A stretch of DNA of 64,000 nt from Exiguobacterium algae (lineage in GTDB: Bacteria; Bacillota; Bacilli; Exiguobacteriales; Exiguobacteriaceae): NCBI RefSeq assembly GCF_018617875.1, contig NZ_JACSKZ010000002.1, positions 124,001 to 188,000 of the forward strand, given 5' to 3'. Both the position numbers and the translations under genes were made by a program. Of this stretch, positions 44,556 to 56,212 are shown one piece after another. Position 1 is the first letter of the stretch, and the number at the start of each line of letters is the position of its first letter. The notes beneath the pieces are model-generated. The model was not told the DNA's origin. It searched no databases and saw only the letters and a program-made list of their open reading frames with translations.

Positions 44556-44852
44556 TTAAGAGAGAAGTTGCTTAAGCTTGTTCGCAAATCCGGATTCTGT
44601 CACAGACACGACGACGCGCATGTCTTTCCCTAAAGCGGCGCCAATTGTATAACGGTCGCTCACTTCAATGAGCGGGACATGATACGACGTACATTTGTCG
44701 GTCACCCGTTTTTTCGTAGACGCTCCTGCATCACCGGCAAGAATGACGAGCTTGGCTCGACCAGCTCGGACATCCTTCAATACAAACTCTTCTCCCATCG
44801 TTACCTTCCTCGCTCTAGCAGCAAGGCCTAACAATGATTCCCATTGGTTCAT
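44556..44852 (-). CDS. ylxQ: L7Ae-family kink-turn RNA-binding protein (YlxQ-like)
   Basis: 98 residues. The L7Ae/L30e fold signature is visible as GLAARARKVTMGEEFV, AKLVILAGDAGASTKKRV and VPLIEVSDRYTIGAALGK. Bacterial members bind kink-turns in RNA; B. subtilis YlxQ has this position between ylxR and infB. Its ATG overlaps the ylxR stop by four bases. The exact RNA target is not evident. Confidence 0.9.
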   Translation of the reverse strand: MNQWESLLGLAARARKVTMGEEFVLKDVRAGRAKLVILAGDAGASTKKRVTDKCTSYHVPLIEVSDRYTIGAALGKDMRVVVSVTESGFANKLKQLLS

Positions 44853-45121
44853 GATTCTGCACCCGTGACAGCTTGTTTCAACTGTTCATACAAGTCATCG
44901 CTCGTTTTTACTTTCAACTGATGGTCGAGTGTTCGTTTTTTCTCAGCTAAACGAATCACGTCTATGTCTTTTGATAAGTAAGCACCTCGACCGTTCATCT
45001 TCCCGGTCAAATCGATGACGACTTCACCTTCGGGCGTCCGAACGACACGAATCAATTCTTTCTTCGGGAGCATTTCTTGTGTGACCACACACTTACGCAA
45101 AGGAAGTTTCTTTTGCTTCAT
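44849..45121 (-). CDS. ylxR: YlxR/RnpM family RNA-binding protein (DUF448)
   Basis: 90 residues. Family motif PLRKCVVTQEMLPKKELIRVVR at the start (shown here as PLRKCVVTQEM) and GRGAYLSKD in the middle. B. subtilis YlxR (RnpM) binds RNase P RNA and modulates its activity. The ATG at 45121 has GAGG seven bases upstream; one two codons earlier overlaps the SD. Begins right after the nusA stop and overlaps ylxQ. Confidence 0.92.
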   Translation of the reverse strand: MKQKKLPLRKCVVTQEMLPKKELIRVVRTPEGEVVIDLTGKMNGRGAYLSKDIDVIRLAEKKRTLDHQLKVKTSDDLYEQLKQAVTGAES

Positions 45122-45123
45122 GG

Positions 45124-46287
45124 TCATTCCTCTTCTTTCACCACAGTTGTTTCGACTGAAGCATCTGATAAGTCTTGTTCACTTTCATTTTGAACAATTT
45201 CCGGCTCTGATTCAACTTTTTCAGCGAACGTGTCGAACAAGTCTAATGCTTGTGCATCCGTCTCGCTCTTGATGTCGATCTTCCAGCCTGTCAATTTCGC
45301 GGCAAGACGCGCGTTCTGTCCACGCTTCCCGATTGCGAGCGACAATTGATAGTCCGGTACGACGACCGTCGTCGATTTCGCCGGTTCGTTTACATAGACA
45401 GCTACGACCTGAGCTGGGCTAAGGGCGTTGCGGACGAACTCTTTCGGGTCCTCCGACCAGCGGACGATGTCAATTTTCTCTCCATTGAGCTCATCGACGA
45501 TTGTTTGGACACGTTGTCCTTTCGGACCAACACATGCCCCGACCGGGTCGACGATATCAGAATGAACCGCAATCTTCGAACGGTCTCCCGCTTCACGAGA
45601 CACGGACATGACGTCAACCGTACCGTTTGAAATCTCAGGTACTTCGAGTTCGAACAGACGGCGTAAAAGACCCGGATGAGTTCGTGATACTTGAATCGCA
45701 GCACCAGAACCTTTTGTCGTCGAATCAACTTTTGTGACGTATACTTTGATGCGGTCATGAATCTGATACGACTCGTTTGGCATCTGTTCGTTCGGCGTCA
45801 ACACGGCTTCGATGTTGTTCTCGAGACCGATGTAAAGATTGCGTGGGTCAAAGCGTTCCACAATCCCTGTCATGATTTCGTCTTCTTTGTCAGCAAAATG
45901 GTTATAAATGCGTTCACGTTCCGCTTCACGCATTTTTTGTGTGACGACTTGTTTTGCTGTCATCGCTGCGACACGACCGAAATCGCTCGGAGTCACTTCT
46001 TCTTTATGGAAATCACCAAGCTCATAGTTCGGATCGATTTCATGCGCCTCTTCTAATGAGAGTTGCTGATCCGGTTGTGTGAGTCGCTCCACGACTTCAA
46101 GAAGTGCGTAAACGCGAATATCACCCGTCACCTGGTCGAACTCCACTTTGACGTGTTCGTTCGGGTTTGCAACGTTGCGACGATACGCAGAAATAAGCGC
46201 TTGTTCGAGCGCATCGATGATAATATCTTTTTCAATTCCCTTTTCTTTTGCAATCTGTTCGATTGTTGTGAGTAATTGTGGACCCAT
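45124..46287 (-). CDS. nusA: transcription termination/antitermination protein NusA
   Basis: 387 residues. N-terminal RNA polymerase-binding domain (1-125, IIIDALEQALISAYRRN), S1 domain (about 135-200), and two KH domains (205-345, with DPVGACVGPKGQRVQTIV and IGKRGQNARLAAKLTGW), followed by a short acidic tail instead of the proteobacterial repeats; this is the normal Gram-positive form. SD GGAGAGAAG. Twelve bases after rimP. Confidence 0.97.
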   Translation of the reverse strand: MGPQLLTTIEQIAKEKGIEKDIIIDALEQALISAYRRNVANPNEHVKVEFDQVTGDIRVYALLEVVERLTQPDQQLSLEEAHEIDPNYELGDFHKEEVTPSDFGRVAAMTAKQVVTQKMREAERERIYNHFADKEDEIMTGIVERFDPRNLYIGLENNIEAVLTPNEQMPNESYQIHDRIKVYVTKVDSTTKGSGAAIQVSRTHPGLLRRLFELEVPEISNGTVDVMSVSREAGDRSKIAVHSDIVDPVGACVGPKGQRVQTIVDELNGEKIDIVRWSEDPKEFVRNALSPAQVVAVYVNEPAKSTTVVVPDYQLSLAIGKRGQNARLAAKLTGWKIDIKSETDAQALDLFDTFAEKVESEPEIVQNESEQDLSDASVETTVVKEEE

Positions 46288-46299
46288 CTTCTTCTCTCC

Positions 46300-46770
46300 T
46301 TAACTAAACGTGACCGCTAAACGGGCTTGTGCAATTTTTTCAACCGGTAGCGATACCGCTTTTTTTCTTGTCTTGATGCGAGTCTCGATCACGACCGTCT
46401 CCCCATCGTATGCCGTCAAAATACCTTCAAACTCTTTGGCACCATCGATCGGAGCGAACGTTTTCATGTAGACGTTCTTGCCTACCGCCCGTTCGAAATC
46501 ACTCGGCTTTTTAAGTGGACGCTCCGCACCAGGACTCGAGACGTCAAGATAATAGGCTTGCTCGATTGGATCAGTTTCGTTCAGTTTTTCCGAGAGCTGT
46601 TCATTGATATTGACGCAATCGTCTAGATCGACGCCCCCCGGCTTATCAATATAGACGCGCAGGAACCAGTCCGGTCCTTCCTTCACGAATTCAACATCGA
46701 CCAATTCCATGTTCTCACGTTCCACAATCGGCTGTGCGATTGCTTCAACGACTTCTGTTATTTTGGACAC
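46300..46770 (-). CDS. rimP: ribosome maturation factor RimP
   Basis: 156 residues. Assists 30S assembly. Family stretch ELVDVEFVKEGPDWFLRVYI near residue 24 and YYLDVSSPGAERPLK near 80. I chose the GTG at 46770 (MSKITEVVEAIAQ) because AAGGAGG lies seven bases upstream; the ATG two codons earlier overlaps the SD. First gene of the rimP-nusA-infB operon, with its own promoter and a hairpin-bearing leader. Confidence 0.94.
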   Translation of the reverse strand: MSKITEVVEAIAQPIVERENMELVDVEFVKEGPDWFLRVYIDKPGGVDLDDCVNINEQLSEKLNETDPIEQAYYLDVSSPGAERPLKKPSDFERAVGKNVYMKTFAPIDGAKEFEGILTAYDGETVVIETRIKTRKKAVSLPVEKIAQARLAVTFS

Positions 46771-46801
46771 TCTCATCCCTCCTTCTGGCTTTTACATACA
46801 A

Positions 46802-46829
46802 GAAAGGAGTAGGGTCCCCTACTCCTTTC
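46802..46829 (-). promoter_or_regulatory. perfect hairpin in the rimP leader (or polC terminator)
   Basis: GAAAGGAGTAGGG/CCCTACTCCTTTC, a perfect 13-bp stem with a 2-base gap, followed only by UUG on the minus strand. It lies about 20 bases downstream of the predicted transcription start, so a leader or attenuator role for the nusA operon is as likely as polC termination. One arm contains an SD-like AAGGAG. Confidence 0.6.
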
Positions 46830-46858
46830 CGTCGTAGTATCCAACTTTGTTCGATACT

Positions 46859-46888
46859 AATATATCATATTTTCCCGATTTTCTGCAA
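46859..46888 (-). promoter_or_regulatory. candidate promoter for the rimP-nusA operon
   Basis: TTGCAG, 18 bases, TATATT on the minus strand just after the polC stop codon. Confidence 0.65.
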
Positions 46889-46889
46889 C

Positions 46890-49800
46890 TTACACCCCGA
46901 AATCAAAGAATGATAGTTGGTTCTCATCCGGCAACCCTTCAAGACACTTCATCGTATCCAGTGTCTCGATGACGGTTTTAGACAGTTTCGCCCGCTTGCG
47001 CAAATCCTCTTTCGATAAGAACTGACCTTCCGCTCTCGCCTCAACGATTGCTTTGGCTGCATTCGTCCCTAATCCGTCTACTGCGTTGAACGGCGGGATG
47101 AGCGTGTTCCCTTCAATCAAGAATTCCGTTGCGCTTGAACGGTATAAATCAATGTTTTGGAATTTCATTCCCCGCTCAAGCATCTCTAAGGCAAGTTCAA
47201 GGACGGTATGCAATCCTTTATCTTTCGCGGTCGCATCAAACCCTTTTTCTCGGATATCGGCCATGGCTTTCCGCACCGCCTGCGGTCCTTTGATCATCGC
47301 AGATAAATCAAAGTCGCCCGCCCGAACAGTGAAGTATGTCGCATAGTAAAGAATCGGGTGGTGCACTTTAAAGTAAGCGATCCGGACGGCCATCAAAACG
47401 TAGGCCGTCGCGTGGGCTTTCGGGAACATGTACTTGATTTTCTTACAGGAAGAAATGTACCATTCCGGCACCTCATTCGCCCGCATCTCCGATTCCATCT
47501 CGTCTGTGAGGCCTTTCCCTTTCCGAACAGACTCCATGATTTTAAAGGCGAACGACGGTTCGAGACCTGCGTAGATCAAGTAGACCATGATGTCATCCCG
47601 ACAACCGATTACATCTTTCAGCTCACATGTCCCGTTGTAAATGAGTTCGTTCGCATTCCCGAGCCAAACGTCCGTACCGTGAGACAGACCTGAGATTTGA
47701 ACAAGTTCCGAGAACGTGGACGGTTTCGTTTCCTCAAGCATTTGACGTACGAATTTCGTCCCGAACTCCGGAATCCCGAGTGTCCCGGTTTTTGATTCAA
47801 TCTGTTCCGGTGTCACGCCGAGTACTTCCGGAGATGCGAAGATTTTCATAACCGTCGGATCATCCGTCGGGATCGTCTTCGGATCAATTCCGGATAAGTC
47901 CTGTAGCATCCGGATGACGGTCGGATCATCGTGTCCGAGAATATCAAGCTTCAACAAGTTGTCATGGATTGAGTGGAAGTCAAAGTGTGTCGTCTTCCAT
48001 TCAGATGAATTATCATCGGCCGGATATTGAATCGGTGAAATGTCCGCAATATCCATGTAGTCCGGGACAACAATGATCCCCCCCGGGTGTTGACCGGTCG
48101 TCCGCTTGACGCCTGTGACACCCGAGACGAGCCGGTCGACTTCAGCGTTGCGGTAAATTTTATCATTCTCGGTCGCATATCCTTTCACGTATCCGTACGC
48201 TGTTTTATCGGCAATCGTTCCGATTGTTCCGGCACGATACACATACTCTTCTCCGAACAGCACTTTCGTATAAGCGTGCGCATGCGGCTGATACTCACCC
48301 GAGAAGTTCAAGTCGATATCCGGTACTTTATCTCCTTTGAACCCTAGGAACGTTTCGAACGGGATATCGTGTCCGTCTTTTTTATACCATGTGCCACATT
48401 CCGGGCATTCTTTGTCCGGTAAGTCATACCCCGACCCGACGGAACCGTCGTTGAAGAAATAAGAATGTTTACAATTCGGACAGACGTAATGCGGCGGCAA
48501 CGGATTGACCTCTGTGATCTCGGTCATCGTCGCGACAAGACTCGACCCGACGGAACCACGGGAGCCGACGAGATAACCGTCATCGAGTGACTTTTTAACG
48601 AGTTTATGCGAAATCAAATAAATGACCGCAAATCCGTGACCGATGATGGATTTCAATTCTTTTTCAAGACGGGCTTCCACGATTTCCGGTAACTCGTCGC
48701 CGTAGATGGAGCGTGCCATGTCGTAGCTCATGTTGCGAACCTCGTCGTCAGCTCCTTCAATCTTCGGTGTATATAAATCATCCGGAATGATTTGGATCGA
48801 TTCGATTTGGTCGGCGATGGCATTCGGGTTCGTGATGACAATTTCTTTTGCCAGCTCTTCCCCTAAGAACTTGAAGTCTTCCATCATCTCTTTTGTCGTC
48901 CGGAAGTGGGCGTGCGGCAACTCTTTACGTGTATTGATAAAGTTCGCCCCGCCCTGCGTACGAATCAAAATCTCACGATACGAGCGGTCAGACCGATCAA
49001 GATAATGAACATTTCCCGTCGCACATACCGGGCGCTCCGCCTTTTCGGCGACCCGGATGATCCGCTTGATGATTTCACGAAGTTCTAATTCATTCGCGAC
49101 AATCTCTTTGTCGATCAAGTGCATATATAAGGCAGGGGGATGAATCTCGATAAAGTCATAGAAAGCCATCATTTTCTCGAGTTCATCATCTGACTTGTTG
49201 AGCGCGGCATCAAAAATCTCTCCGTTGTCACATGCTGAACCGATGAGCAAGCCTTCTCGGCGCTTTACGATCTCAGACCGTGGCATACGGGCCATGCGGT
49301 ATAAATAATCAATATGCGAAAGTGAGATGAGTTCATATAAATGACGTAGACCCGGCTTCTTATTTTTCGCATAAATCGTCGCATGGAACGGTCGGATTTT
49401 CGAAACATCGCTTCCGACTTTCGCGTTCAGTGCGCGATGGGTGGTCATTTCAAACATTTGTTTCGCCAAGTCCAATAGTTTCATCAAAAGATACGCCGTC
49501 GCTTCCGCGTCATAAATCGCACGGTGGTGTTGGGTCAACTCGATATCAAATCGTTTGGCGAGCGTATTGAGTCGATGATTCTTCAACGTCGGCATCAGCG
49601 TACGGGCAAGTTCGAGCGTATCGATGACCGGATAGTCATCCGGCTCATGCCCTCCGCTCCGGAGCGTCGCCTCTAAAAAGCCCATATCGAAGGAAGCGTT
49701 ATGCGCGACGAGGATACTGTCGCCGCACCATTCCACGAATTGCTTCGTGATAACTTCAGGATCCGGTTGACCTTGTACCATGTCATCCGTAATTCCCGTC

Positions 49801-51185
49801 AGTTCAATCGTTGTTGCAGAGAGCGCATGTTTCGGGTCGGCGAACGCCTCGAACCGATCGATGATTTCTCCGTCTTTAATTTTTACTCCGGCCAATTCAA
49901 TGATCTTATTGTATACCGCTGAAAGTCCGGTCGTCTCTACGTCGAATACGACATAGGTCGCTTCATCGAGCGAGACGTCAGTCGCATTATAGGCGACCGG
50001 TACGCCGTCATTGACAACGTTCGCCTCTACACCGAACAACACTTTAATGTCGTTTTTCTTACCGGCATAATACGCTTCCGGGAATGCCTGAACACCGGCA
50101 TGGTCGGTGATGGCGATGGCACGATGTCCCCATTTGGCCGCTCTTGATACGAGGGCAGAAACGTTTGTCACAGCATCCATTTGACTCATTTGAGTATGGG
50201 CGTGTAATTCAACCCGTTTTTCTCCCGCCCATTCATCGCGTGGCGGTTCCACTTTCACTTCTTGAAGTTGCGAGGCCATCATACACAATTCACGCATAAA
50301 TGTATCATCTTCGACACGACCGGCCGCTTGAATCCACATCCCTTTTTTGACCGCACTCAGCATCCGGTCGTCATCATCGTCTCTGGCAAACACTTTGACG
50401 ATGAGCGAGTCGGTGTAATCGGTCATTTTAAACGTGAACAGCTTTTTGCCGCTCTTCAGTTCTTTCCGTTCAGCCGAGAAGACCAGACCGCGTATCGCGA
50501 CCCGTCGTTCCTCTTCGACAATCGTCTTGATCGGGACGATTTCATCTTTGATCAAAGCACCCATCCGGACTTCCGTAATCGGTTCTTCGCTCGATGACTC
50601 GGTCGCTTTCGCAAATTGGGCCGCGAGTGCCATCTTCGCCTGCTCGATATCTTCTTGAACAACTTGTTCGCGAAGCGCCTGATTGGCTTCCGCGTCTTCA
50701 GAGAAGTGTGCCTGACACGGTTTTTTGGTGAATCCGTAGGCACTATAGAGCGCTTGAACTTCTTGGCACAGCTCTTTATCCACATAGTTCGCTTCCGGTG
50801 CAGATCGAACCGGAATGAGAAGTTTGTTTTGCTCAAAGCGTGGCGTGACAGATGCGAAATAGGTGCGCATCGCTCCGGACACTTGACTCAATTCACTGAC
50901 GATTCGCGGCCAGTAGTCGATATAATCCTGATCTGTCCCTCCGGCAGTCGTCGAAAAGCGGGCGTACACCTCATCGGCAAATGACGCATAGCGGCTCTCC
51001 AGTCGACTTATGAATAGTTGGTACAGTTCATACGGCAAAACTTGGGCAAGGTGAAAATAAAACGTCCACGTCCGTCGTTGTTTATTGACGACGAGCCGGG
51101 ATAACTCCGCCCCATCAAATAAATCTGTCTCGGTCGTAATCCCGAGGTCATTTAGTAATAAAAGCATTTTTTGGTTTGCTTCCAC
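46890..51185 (-). CDS. polC: DNA polymerase III alpha subunit, PolC type
   Basis: 1431 residues, full-length Gram-positive replicative polymerase. N-terminal domain, OB fold (about 225-310), PHP domain beginning at [14 protein letters not shown] (325), interrupted by a DEDD 3'-5' proofreading exonuclease (VFDVETTGL at 413, [23 protein letters not shown]), then the zinc-binding [10 protein letters not shown]...CPECG, polymerase palm ([11 protein letters not shown]), and C-terminal domains ending [12 protein letters not shown] start with GGGGGG 11 bases upstream. The QLSFF-type tail resembles a sliding-clamp binding motif. Confidence 0.97.
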   Translation of the reverse strand: MEANQKMLLLLNDLGITTETDLFDGAELSRLVVNKQRRTWTFYFHLAQVLPYELYQLFISRLESRYASFADEVYARFSTTAGGTDQDYIDYWPRIVSELSQVSGAMRTYFASVTPRFEQNKLLIPVRSAPEANYVDKELCQEVQALYSAYGFTKKPCQAHFSEDAEANQALREQVVQEDIEQAKMALAAQFAKATESSSEEPITEVRMGALIKDEIVPIKTIVEEERRVAIRGLVFSAERKELKSGKKLFTFKMTDYTDSLIVKVFARDDDDDRMLSAVKKGMWIQAAGRVEDDTFMRELCMMASQLQEVKVEPPRDEWAGEKRVELHAHTQMSQMDAVTNVSALVSRAAKWGHRAIAITDHAGVQAFPEAYYAGKKNDIKVLFGVEANVVNDGVPVAYNATDVSLDEATYVVFDVETTGLSAVYNKIIELAGVKIKDGEIIDRFEAFADPKHALSATTIELTGITDDMVQGQPDPEVITKQFVEWCGDSILVAHNASFDMGFLEATLRSGGHEPDDYPVIDTLELARTLMPTLKNHRLNTLAKRFDIELTQHHRAIYDAEATAYLLMKLLDLAKQMFEMTTHRALNAKVGSDVSKIRPFHATIYAKNKKPGLRHLYELISLSHIDYLYRMARMPRSEIVKRREGLLIGSACDNGEIFDAALNKSDDELEKMMAFYDFIEIHPPALYMHLIDKEIVANELELREIIKRIIRVAEKAERPVCATGNVHYLDRSDRSYREILIRTQGGANFINTRKELPHAHFRTTKEMMEDFKFLGEELAKEIVITNPNAIADQIESIQIIPDDLYTPKIEGADDEVRNMSYDMARSIYGDELPEIVEARLEKELKSIIGHGFAVIYLISHKLVKKSLDDGYLVGSRGSVGSSLVATMTEITEVNPLPPHYVCPNCKHSYFFNDGSVGSGYDLPDKECPECGTWYKKDGHDIPFETFLGFKGDKVPDIDLNFSGEYQPHAHAYTKVLFGEEYVYRAGTIGTIADKTAYGYVKGYATENDKIYRNAEVDRLVSGVTGVKRTTGQHPGGIIVVPDYMDIADISPIQYPADDNSSEWKTTHFDFHSIHDNLLKLDILGHDDPTVIRMLQDLSGIDPKTIPTDDPTVMKIFASPEVLGVTPEQIESKTGTLGIPEFGTKFVRQMLEETKPSTFSELVQISGLSHGTDVWLGNANELIYNGTCELKDVIGCRDDIMVYLIYAGLEPSFAFKIMESVRKGKGLTDEMESEMRANEVPEWYISSCKKIKYMFPKAHATAYVLMAVRIAYFKVHHPILYYATYFTVRAGDFDLSAMIKGPQAVRKAMADIREKGFDATAKDKGLHTVLELALEMLERGMKFQNIDLYRSSATEFLIEGNTLIPPFNAVDGLGTNAAKAIVEARAEGQFLSKEDLRKRAKLSKTVIETLDTMKCLEGLPDENQLSFFDFGV

Positions 51186-51256
51186 GGGTAAGTCGTCCCC
51201 CCTTTTCGCATTCTCGACAAATGAAGGTGACCGCTTTCGCTGTCACCTTCATCGAT

Positions 51257-52966
51257 TTAATGCGTCTCTTTGAATTTCTCTGCAAGTACTTGCTTCAATT
51301 CGTCGACGGATGTTTCCACTACTTCACCAGTAGCACGTACTTTCACTTCTACGATTCCTTCTGCCGCTTTTTTCCCGACATTGACCCGGAGTGGAATTCC
51401 GATCAAGTCAGCATCCGCGAACTTCACGCCGGCACGTTCTTTACGGTCATCAAATAACACATCGTAAGTGGCACCAAGTTCCGTGTACAAGCGGTTCGAA
51501 AGCTCGAGTTGTGTCTCATCTTTTGCGTTAATGGCAATGAGATGTACCTCAAACGGTGCAACATTACGTGGCCAAATCATTCCGCGGTCGTCATGGTGTT
51601 GTTCCACGACTGCCGATAGCGTCCGTGAAACACCAATGCCGTAACATCCCATGATGAGTGGCTCTGCGCGGCCTTCTTCATTTAAGAACGTTGCGCCCAT
51701 CGATTCAGAGTAACGCGTTCCAAGCTTGAACACTTGGCCGACTTCAATCCCGCGTGCGAAACGAACCGGGCCAGACTCGTCCGCTGCCATGTCCCCTTCG
51801 ACAATGAAGCGGAGGTCATGGTATGTCAAGTGGGATAAGTCACGCTCTGCATTCACGTGAACGAAATGCGTATTCGCTTCATTCGCGCCACATACCGCAT
51901 CGACCAAGTATTTGACCGCATAGTCCGCGACAACTTTGACCGGGGCATGAATCGGTCCGAGTGTCCCTGGCTCACAGCCGAACAATTCTACGATTTTCGC
52001 GTCGTCTTCCAATTGAATATCCAGTCCGCCTAAAGCATTTTTCACTTTGACTTCGTTCGCTTCATGATCGCCACGCACGATTGCCATGACCGTTTCACCG
52101 TCGACGTTGAACAATACCGATTTGATTGTCGTTTTCGGATCAACGTTCAAGAAACGTGCCACGTCCTCAATCGTCTTGTTGTCTTCTGTATCGACCTTTT
52201 CAAGCGGCTTAACGTCCGCTTGTTGCATGTCATAACGGTCAAGCGTCTCCGCCATCTCGATGTTTGCAGCATAGTTGGACGAATCCGTATATACGATCGT
52301 ATCCTCACCAATTTCAGCGAGCGCTTGGAACTCATGCGTATCTTTTCCGCCGATTGCGCCTGAGTCCGCAACAACCGGGCGATATTTGAGGCCCGTACGG
52401 TCAAAGATCCGTGAATACGCGTTATACATGTTCGTGTACTCTTCATCTAAGTCTTCCTGCGTTGCATGGAACGAATAGGCGTCCTTCATCAAAAACTCAC
52501 GTCCACGAAGCAAGCCGAAACGTGGTCGGCGCTCATCACGATATTTTGTTTGAATCTGATAAAGGTTGACCGGAAGTTTTTTATAAGAATTGAGCTCATC
52601 CCGTACAATCGACGTAATCAATTCCTCATGTGTTGCACCGAGGGCAAACCGGCGGTCATGACGGTCAGTTAGACGCATCAATTCCGGACCATAAATATCC
52701 CAACGTCCAGTCTCCTCCCACAATTCAGCAGGCTGAATGGCCGGCATCAAGAGTTCTTGTGCACCGGCACGATTCATTTCTTCACGGATAATTTGTTGGA
52801 TCTTTTGTAATACACGATATCCGAGCGGGAGGTACGAGTAAATTCCCGCCGCATTTTGACGAATAAACCCACCACGAACGAGTAGCTGATGGCTGACCGC
52901 TTCTGCGTCAGCAGGCACTTCTCTCAGTGTAGGAATTAACAATCTGGATTGTTTCATAAAGTTCAA
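51257..52966 (-). CDS. proS: prolyl-tRNA synthetase
   Basis: 569 residues, bacterial type with the editing (INS) domain between motifs 2 and 3 (about 225-405, [19 protein letters not shown]). Motif 1 [20 protein letters not shown], motif 2 [20 protein letters not shown], motif 3 [13 protein letters not shown], anticodon domain at the end. The TTG start has GAAGGG five bases upstream; an ATG three codons later matches the usual MxQS N-terminus and is the alternative. Between rasP and polC as in Bacillus. Confidence 0.96.
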   Translation of the reverse strand: MNFMKQSRLLIPTLREVPADAEAVSHQLLVRGGFIRQNAAGIYSYLPLGYRVLQKIQQIIREEMNRAGAQELLMPAIQPAELWEETGRWDIYGPELMRLTDRHDRRFALGATHEELITSIVRDELNSYKKLPVNLYQIQTKYRDERRPRFGLLRGREFLMKDAYSFHATQEDLDEEYTNMYNAYSRIFDRTGLKYRPVVADSGAIGGKDTHEFQALAEIGEDTIVYTDSSNYAANIEMAETLDRYDMQQADVKPLEKVDTEDNKTIEDVARFLNVDPKTTIKSVLFNVDGETVMAIVRGDHEANEVKVKNALGGLDIQLEDDAKIVELFGCEPGTLGPIHAPVKVVADYAVKYLVDAVCGANEANTHFVHVNAERDLSHLTYHDLRFIVEGDMAADESGPVRFARGIEVGQVFKLGTRYSESMGATFLNEEGRAEPLIMGCYGIGVSRTLSAVVEQHHDDRGMIWPRNVAPFEVHLIAINAKDETQLELSNRLYTELGATYDVLFDDRKERAGVKFADADLIGIPLRVNVGKKAAEGIVEVKVRATGEVVETSVDELKQVLAEKFKETH

Positions 52967-52988
52967 CGTTTCCCTTCTCTACCAAACA

Positions 52989-54239
52989 TTATTTAAAAAA
53001 TGATTGAATGTCGTTCCATGTGACAATCAACATGAGAATCATCAATAAAGCAAAGCCGATGAAGTGGACGAACCCTTCCTTTTTCGGGTCGACCGGACGT
53101 CCCCGGATTGCTTCGAATAGTAGGAAAATCAGACGACCACCATCTAATGCCGGAAGTGGCAGCAAGTTAAAGATTGCCAGGTTAACCGAAAGGAGCGCCG
53201 TCCAGTTCATTAACATGACGAGTCCGCTCGCTGCGACTTCGTCCGTCATGCGAACGATTCCGACCGGTCCTGCCAGTTGATCAACCCCTACCTGACCTGT
53301 CACCAAATCTCCGACGGCTGAGAAAATCAACGTCGACATCGTCCACGTCGTTTCCGCTCCAGTGGTTACGGCTTTGACAGGAGAGCGTTCCAGTGCGTTT
53401 GTGACACCAAGAATACCGACAGTCTCCCCGTTCTGCTCGACGCCTTGAGGTGTGAGTGTCACGGTTTCTTCTTCCCCGTCGCGGAGAAACGTCACTTCTG
53501 TCGGGGTGTCCGCGCGATCTGCAAGCGCTCCGCGTAAATCAATCCAATCCTGAATCGATTGACCTTCGATCGAAACGATTTCGTCACCGCTCATAAGACC
53601 CGCCTCGTCGGCCGCCGAGTCAGGCTGCACCGTGCCGATTTGACCGTCATTCGTCGGGGTCCCTTGAACAAGACCGACGATGACCAGCAAAATGAAAGCC
53701 AGTACAAAGTTCATCGCCGGGCCGGCTGCGATTGCTAAAAAGCGTTTCCAGACAGACTGGGCACCAAACGTCCGATCATGTGGCGCAATTTGAATCTCCA
53801 TACCTTGGTCGACAAGAAGTGTGTCGCGCTCAAGATGAAACACACGCACTTCTTCATCGATCAATAATTGAATCTTCAATTCATGCGTGTCGTCGAATTT
53901 ATCAACAGTGCCGACGACTTGAACATCCTTTGCAGCATCCGGTTGAAAATAGATTCGATCAACCGTACCTTGCTCCGTTAAACGCAATCCTACGTGTTGA
54001 CCGGCTTTCACTTCGATTGGCTCGAAGTCTTCACCCGCCATTTTGACGTAGCCCCCGATTGGGAGAATACGAATCGTGTAAAGTGTCTCATTTTTTCGGA
54101 ACGATAAAATTTTCGGACCGAATCCAATCGCAAACTCGTGACAGAGAATCCCTGCCCGCTTCGCCATGACGAGGTGTCCCCATTCGTGTACCGAAATGAG
54201 CACTCCAAACATCAAAACGATGGCGATAAAAGTCGTCAT
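52989..54239 (-). CDS. rasP: RseP/RasP site-2 intramembrane metalloprotease
   Basis: 416 residues, four membrane helices. Zinc motif HEWGH (His18, Glu19, His22) in helix one and NLLPLPALDGGRL in helix three supply the active site; a PDZ domain lies at about 185-275 (DEAGLMSGDEIVSIEGQSIQDW in part). It cuts membrane-embedded anti-sigma factors and signal-peptide remnants; with PrsW (in this window) it would release an ECF sigma factor. Starts 4 bases after the dxr stop. Confidence 0.94.
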   Translation of the reverse strand: MTTFIAIVLMFGVLISVHEWGHLVMAKRAGILCHEFAIGFGPKILSFRKNETLYTIRILPIGGYVKMAGEDFEPIEVKAGQHVGLRLTEQGTVDRIYFQPDAAKDVQVVGTVDKFDDTHELKIQLLIDEEVRVFHLERDTLLVDQGMEIQIAPHDRTFGAQSVWKRFLAIAAGPAMNFVLAFILLVIVGLVQGTPTNDGQIGTVQPDSAADEAGLMSGDEIVSIEGQSIQDWIDLRGALADRADTPTEVTFLRDGEEETVTLTPQGVEQNGETVGILGVTNALERSPVKAVTTGAETTWTMSTLIFSAVGDLVTGQVGVDQLAGPVGIVRMTDEVAASGLVMLMNWTALLSVNLAIFNLLPLPALDGGRLIFLLFEAIRGRPVDPKKEGFVHFIGFALLMILMLIVTWNDIQSFFK

Positions 54240-54242
54240 GAT

Positions 54243-55400
54243 TTATTCCCCACCTTCAATTCCTTGCTGAATCTGTTCACGCACCGTCCGATCGACTTCA
54301 AGAATTTGATCTAGTGTCGGTTCTTCAATGACCGTATGGTTGGTCATCGCTTGTTCGACGATTCGTTCAATCTCTAAGAAGGCGATTTTCCCTTGTAAAA
54401 ACAGTTCTACGGCTATTTCGTTCGCTGCATTCAATACGGTCGGCATCGAGCCCCCTGCTCTTCCAGCCTCAAAGGCTAAACGGAGAGCCGGATACCGGTC
54501 AAAATCCGCTTCTTCAAAATGCAGCTTACCGATTTCCTTCAAGTTTAACCGCTTATTCCCTTCAATTTCAAGCCGCTTCGGTTCAGAGAGGGCATAGAGA
54601 ATCGGTCCACGCATATCCGGGTTTCCAAGTTGCGCCATAACAGCCGCATCTTTGAACTCTACCATCGAATGGATGATGGATTCCCGATGTAGAATCACCT
54701 CAATATCATTATAATCGATATCGAATAACCAATGCGCTTCGATGACTTCAAGTCCTTTATTGAACATCGTCGCTGAATCGATGGTGATTTTAGCACCCAT
54801 GGACCAGTTTGGATGGTTCAGCGCATCTTCAACCGTTACATGTTGCAACTCATCCCTCGTCCGGTCCCGGAAGCTTCCGCCTGAGGCAGTCAAGATGATT
54901 TTCGAGACATCCTCACGACGCTCACCATTTAAACATTGATAGATTGCAGAGTGTTCACTGTCGACTGGTAGCAAACGTACGCCATATTCCTTTACAGCCG
55001 CCTTGACGAGGTGCCCTGCCGTTACAAGGGTCTCTTTATTGGCGAGGGCGATATCTTTTCCTGCTTGAATCGCAGCAAGTGTCGGTTCAAGACCGACCGC
55101 TCCGACGACAGCTGTCACCACGATATCGGCCCGTTCAGCGGTCGCACATTCTACCAACCCCTCTAACCCGATATAATAGAGCGGCTCGTATGTAAGATGC
55201 GGTTTCAGCTGTTCAAGCACCTCAATACTTTTCGCCGATACATATTTTGGACGTAAGCGGTTGATCCACTCTTTTGCAATTTCAACATTTGTTCCGAATG
55301 CATAGGCTTCCAGTTCAAACAGATCGGGGTGCTGTTCGATTACATCACACGTTTGGACACCAATCGAACCGGTCGCCCCGATTAAGCTGATTCGCTTCAT
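54243..55400 (-). CDS. dxr: 1-deoxy-D-xylulose 5-phosphate reductoisomerase
   Basis: 385 residues. Makes 2-C-methyl-D-erythritol 4-phosphate in the MEP isoprenoid pathway. NADPH motif [10 protein letters not shown] at residues 8-17, [14 protein letters not shown] near 147, [30 protein letters not shown]. Its products feed HepT/HepS and UppS in the same window. SD AAAGGAG. Confidence 0.96.
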   Translation of the reverse strand: MKRISLIGATGSIGVQTCDVIEQHPDLFELEAYAFGTNVEIAKEWINRLRPKYVSAKSIEVLEQLKPHLTYEPLYYIGLEGLVECATAERADIVVTAVVGAVGLEPTLAAIQAGKDIALANKETLVTAGHLVKAAVKEYGVRLLPVDSEHSAIYQCLNGERREDVSKIILTASGGSFRDRTRDELQHVTVEDALNHPNWSMGAKITIDSATMFNKGLEVIEAHWLFDIDYNDIEVILHRESIIHSMVEFKDAAVMAQLGNPDMRGPILYALSEPKRLEIEGNKRLNLKEIGKLHFEEADFDRYPALRLAFEAGRAGGSMPTVLNAANEIAVELFLQGKIAFLEIERIVEQAMTNHTVIEEPTLDQILEVDRTVREQIQQGIEGGE

Positions 55401-55413
55401 CTTGACACTCCTT

Positions 55414-56211
55414 TTATAGCAGATTAAATACCCAAATCACGGTGAAAACAGCAATCATGCTGTCGAATCGATCTAAAATCCCGCCGTGTCCCGGTAAGAG
55501 GTGACCTGAATCTTTCACGCCATACTGTCGTTTATAGGCAGATTGTACCAAATCGCCGAGTTGACCGACGACCGCGACAACCACAGCCAAAATGACTACT
55601 TCAAACACCGGTAAGATCGAATCGATGAAGACGAAGACCACTCCGACGACAATCGCCGAAATGATACCGCCGACCGCTCCTTCAATCGTTTTATTCGGAC
55701 TGATCGATGGCCAGAGCTTGGTTTTTCCAATGGCTTTCCCTGTGAAATAGGCACCTGAGTCAGTCGCCCAAATCATAAATAAGACGAGTAGCACTTTTGA
55801 CAAGCCATCTTCAGATAAGCGGACGAGTGCAAAACTTGAGAATCCGATGACGAGATATACCGCCGAGACGAAGTAGAAGCTTGCATCTTCATACGTGAAA
55901 CGGTTCTTGGTCACGACCGTCCAAAATAGCAAGATGACAAGTCCAAGTACCATCCACTGTTCAATGGAGAACGGGAGGTCAGTCACCGAGATGTAGTTAT
56001 TCAATAATAAAATCACGAATGGGAAGGCAACTAAAAGCGACGTCACCAAAAACGGTATGGCCACTAGTTTATGTTTGCGCATCATCGTAAATTCACTTAA
56101 TCCAATCAAAGCAAGGATTCCCATCAACGTGACAAATGCACTGCCACCGAGTGCGATGACGGTGATGAAAATCGCGCCTGCCCAAAGTCCTGTAATGATT
56201 CGAGTTTTCAT
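55414..56211 (-). CDS. cdsA: phosphatidate cytidylyltransferase
   Basis: 265 residues with about eight membrane helices. Forms CDP-diacylglycerol from phosphatidic acid and CTP. The family signature is at the C-terminus: [20 protein letters not shown] then GILDRFDS. The ATG at 56211 ([10 protein letters not shown]) sits two bases after the uppS stop with SD GGGGTG inside uppS; a longer ORF overlapping uppS is rejected. Works downstream of PlsC. Confidence 0.95.
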   Translation of the reverse strand: MKTRIITGLWAGAIFITVIALGGSAFVTLMGILALIGLSEFTMMRKHKLVAIPFLVTSLLVAFPFVILLLNNYISVTDLPFSIEQWMVLGLVILLFWTVVTKNRFTYEDASFYFVSAVYLVIGFSSFALVRLSEDGLSKVLLVLFMIWATDSGAYFTGKAIGKTKLWPSISPNKTIEGAVGGIISAIVVGVVFVFIDSILPVFEVVILAVVVAVVGQLGDLVQSAYKRQYGVKDSGHLLPGHGGILDRFDSMIAVFTVIWVFNLL

Positions 56212-56212
56212 G

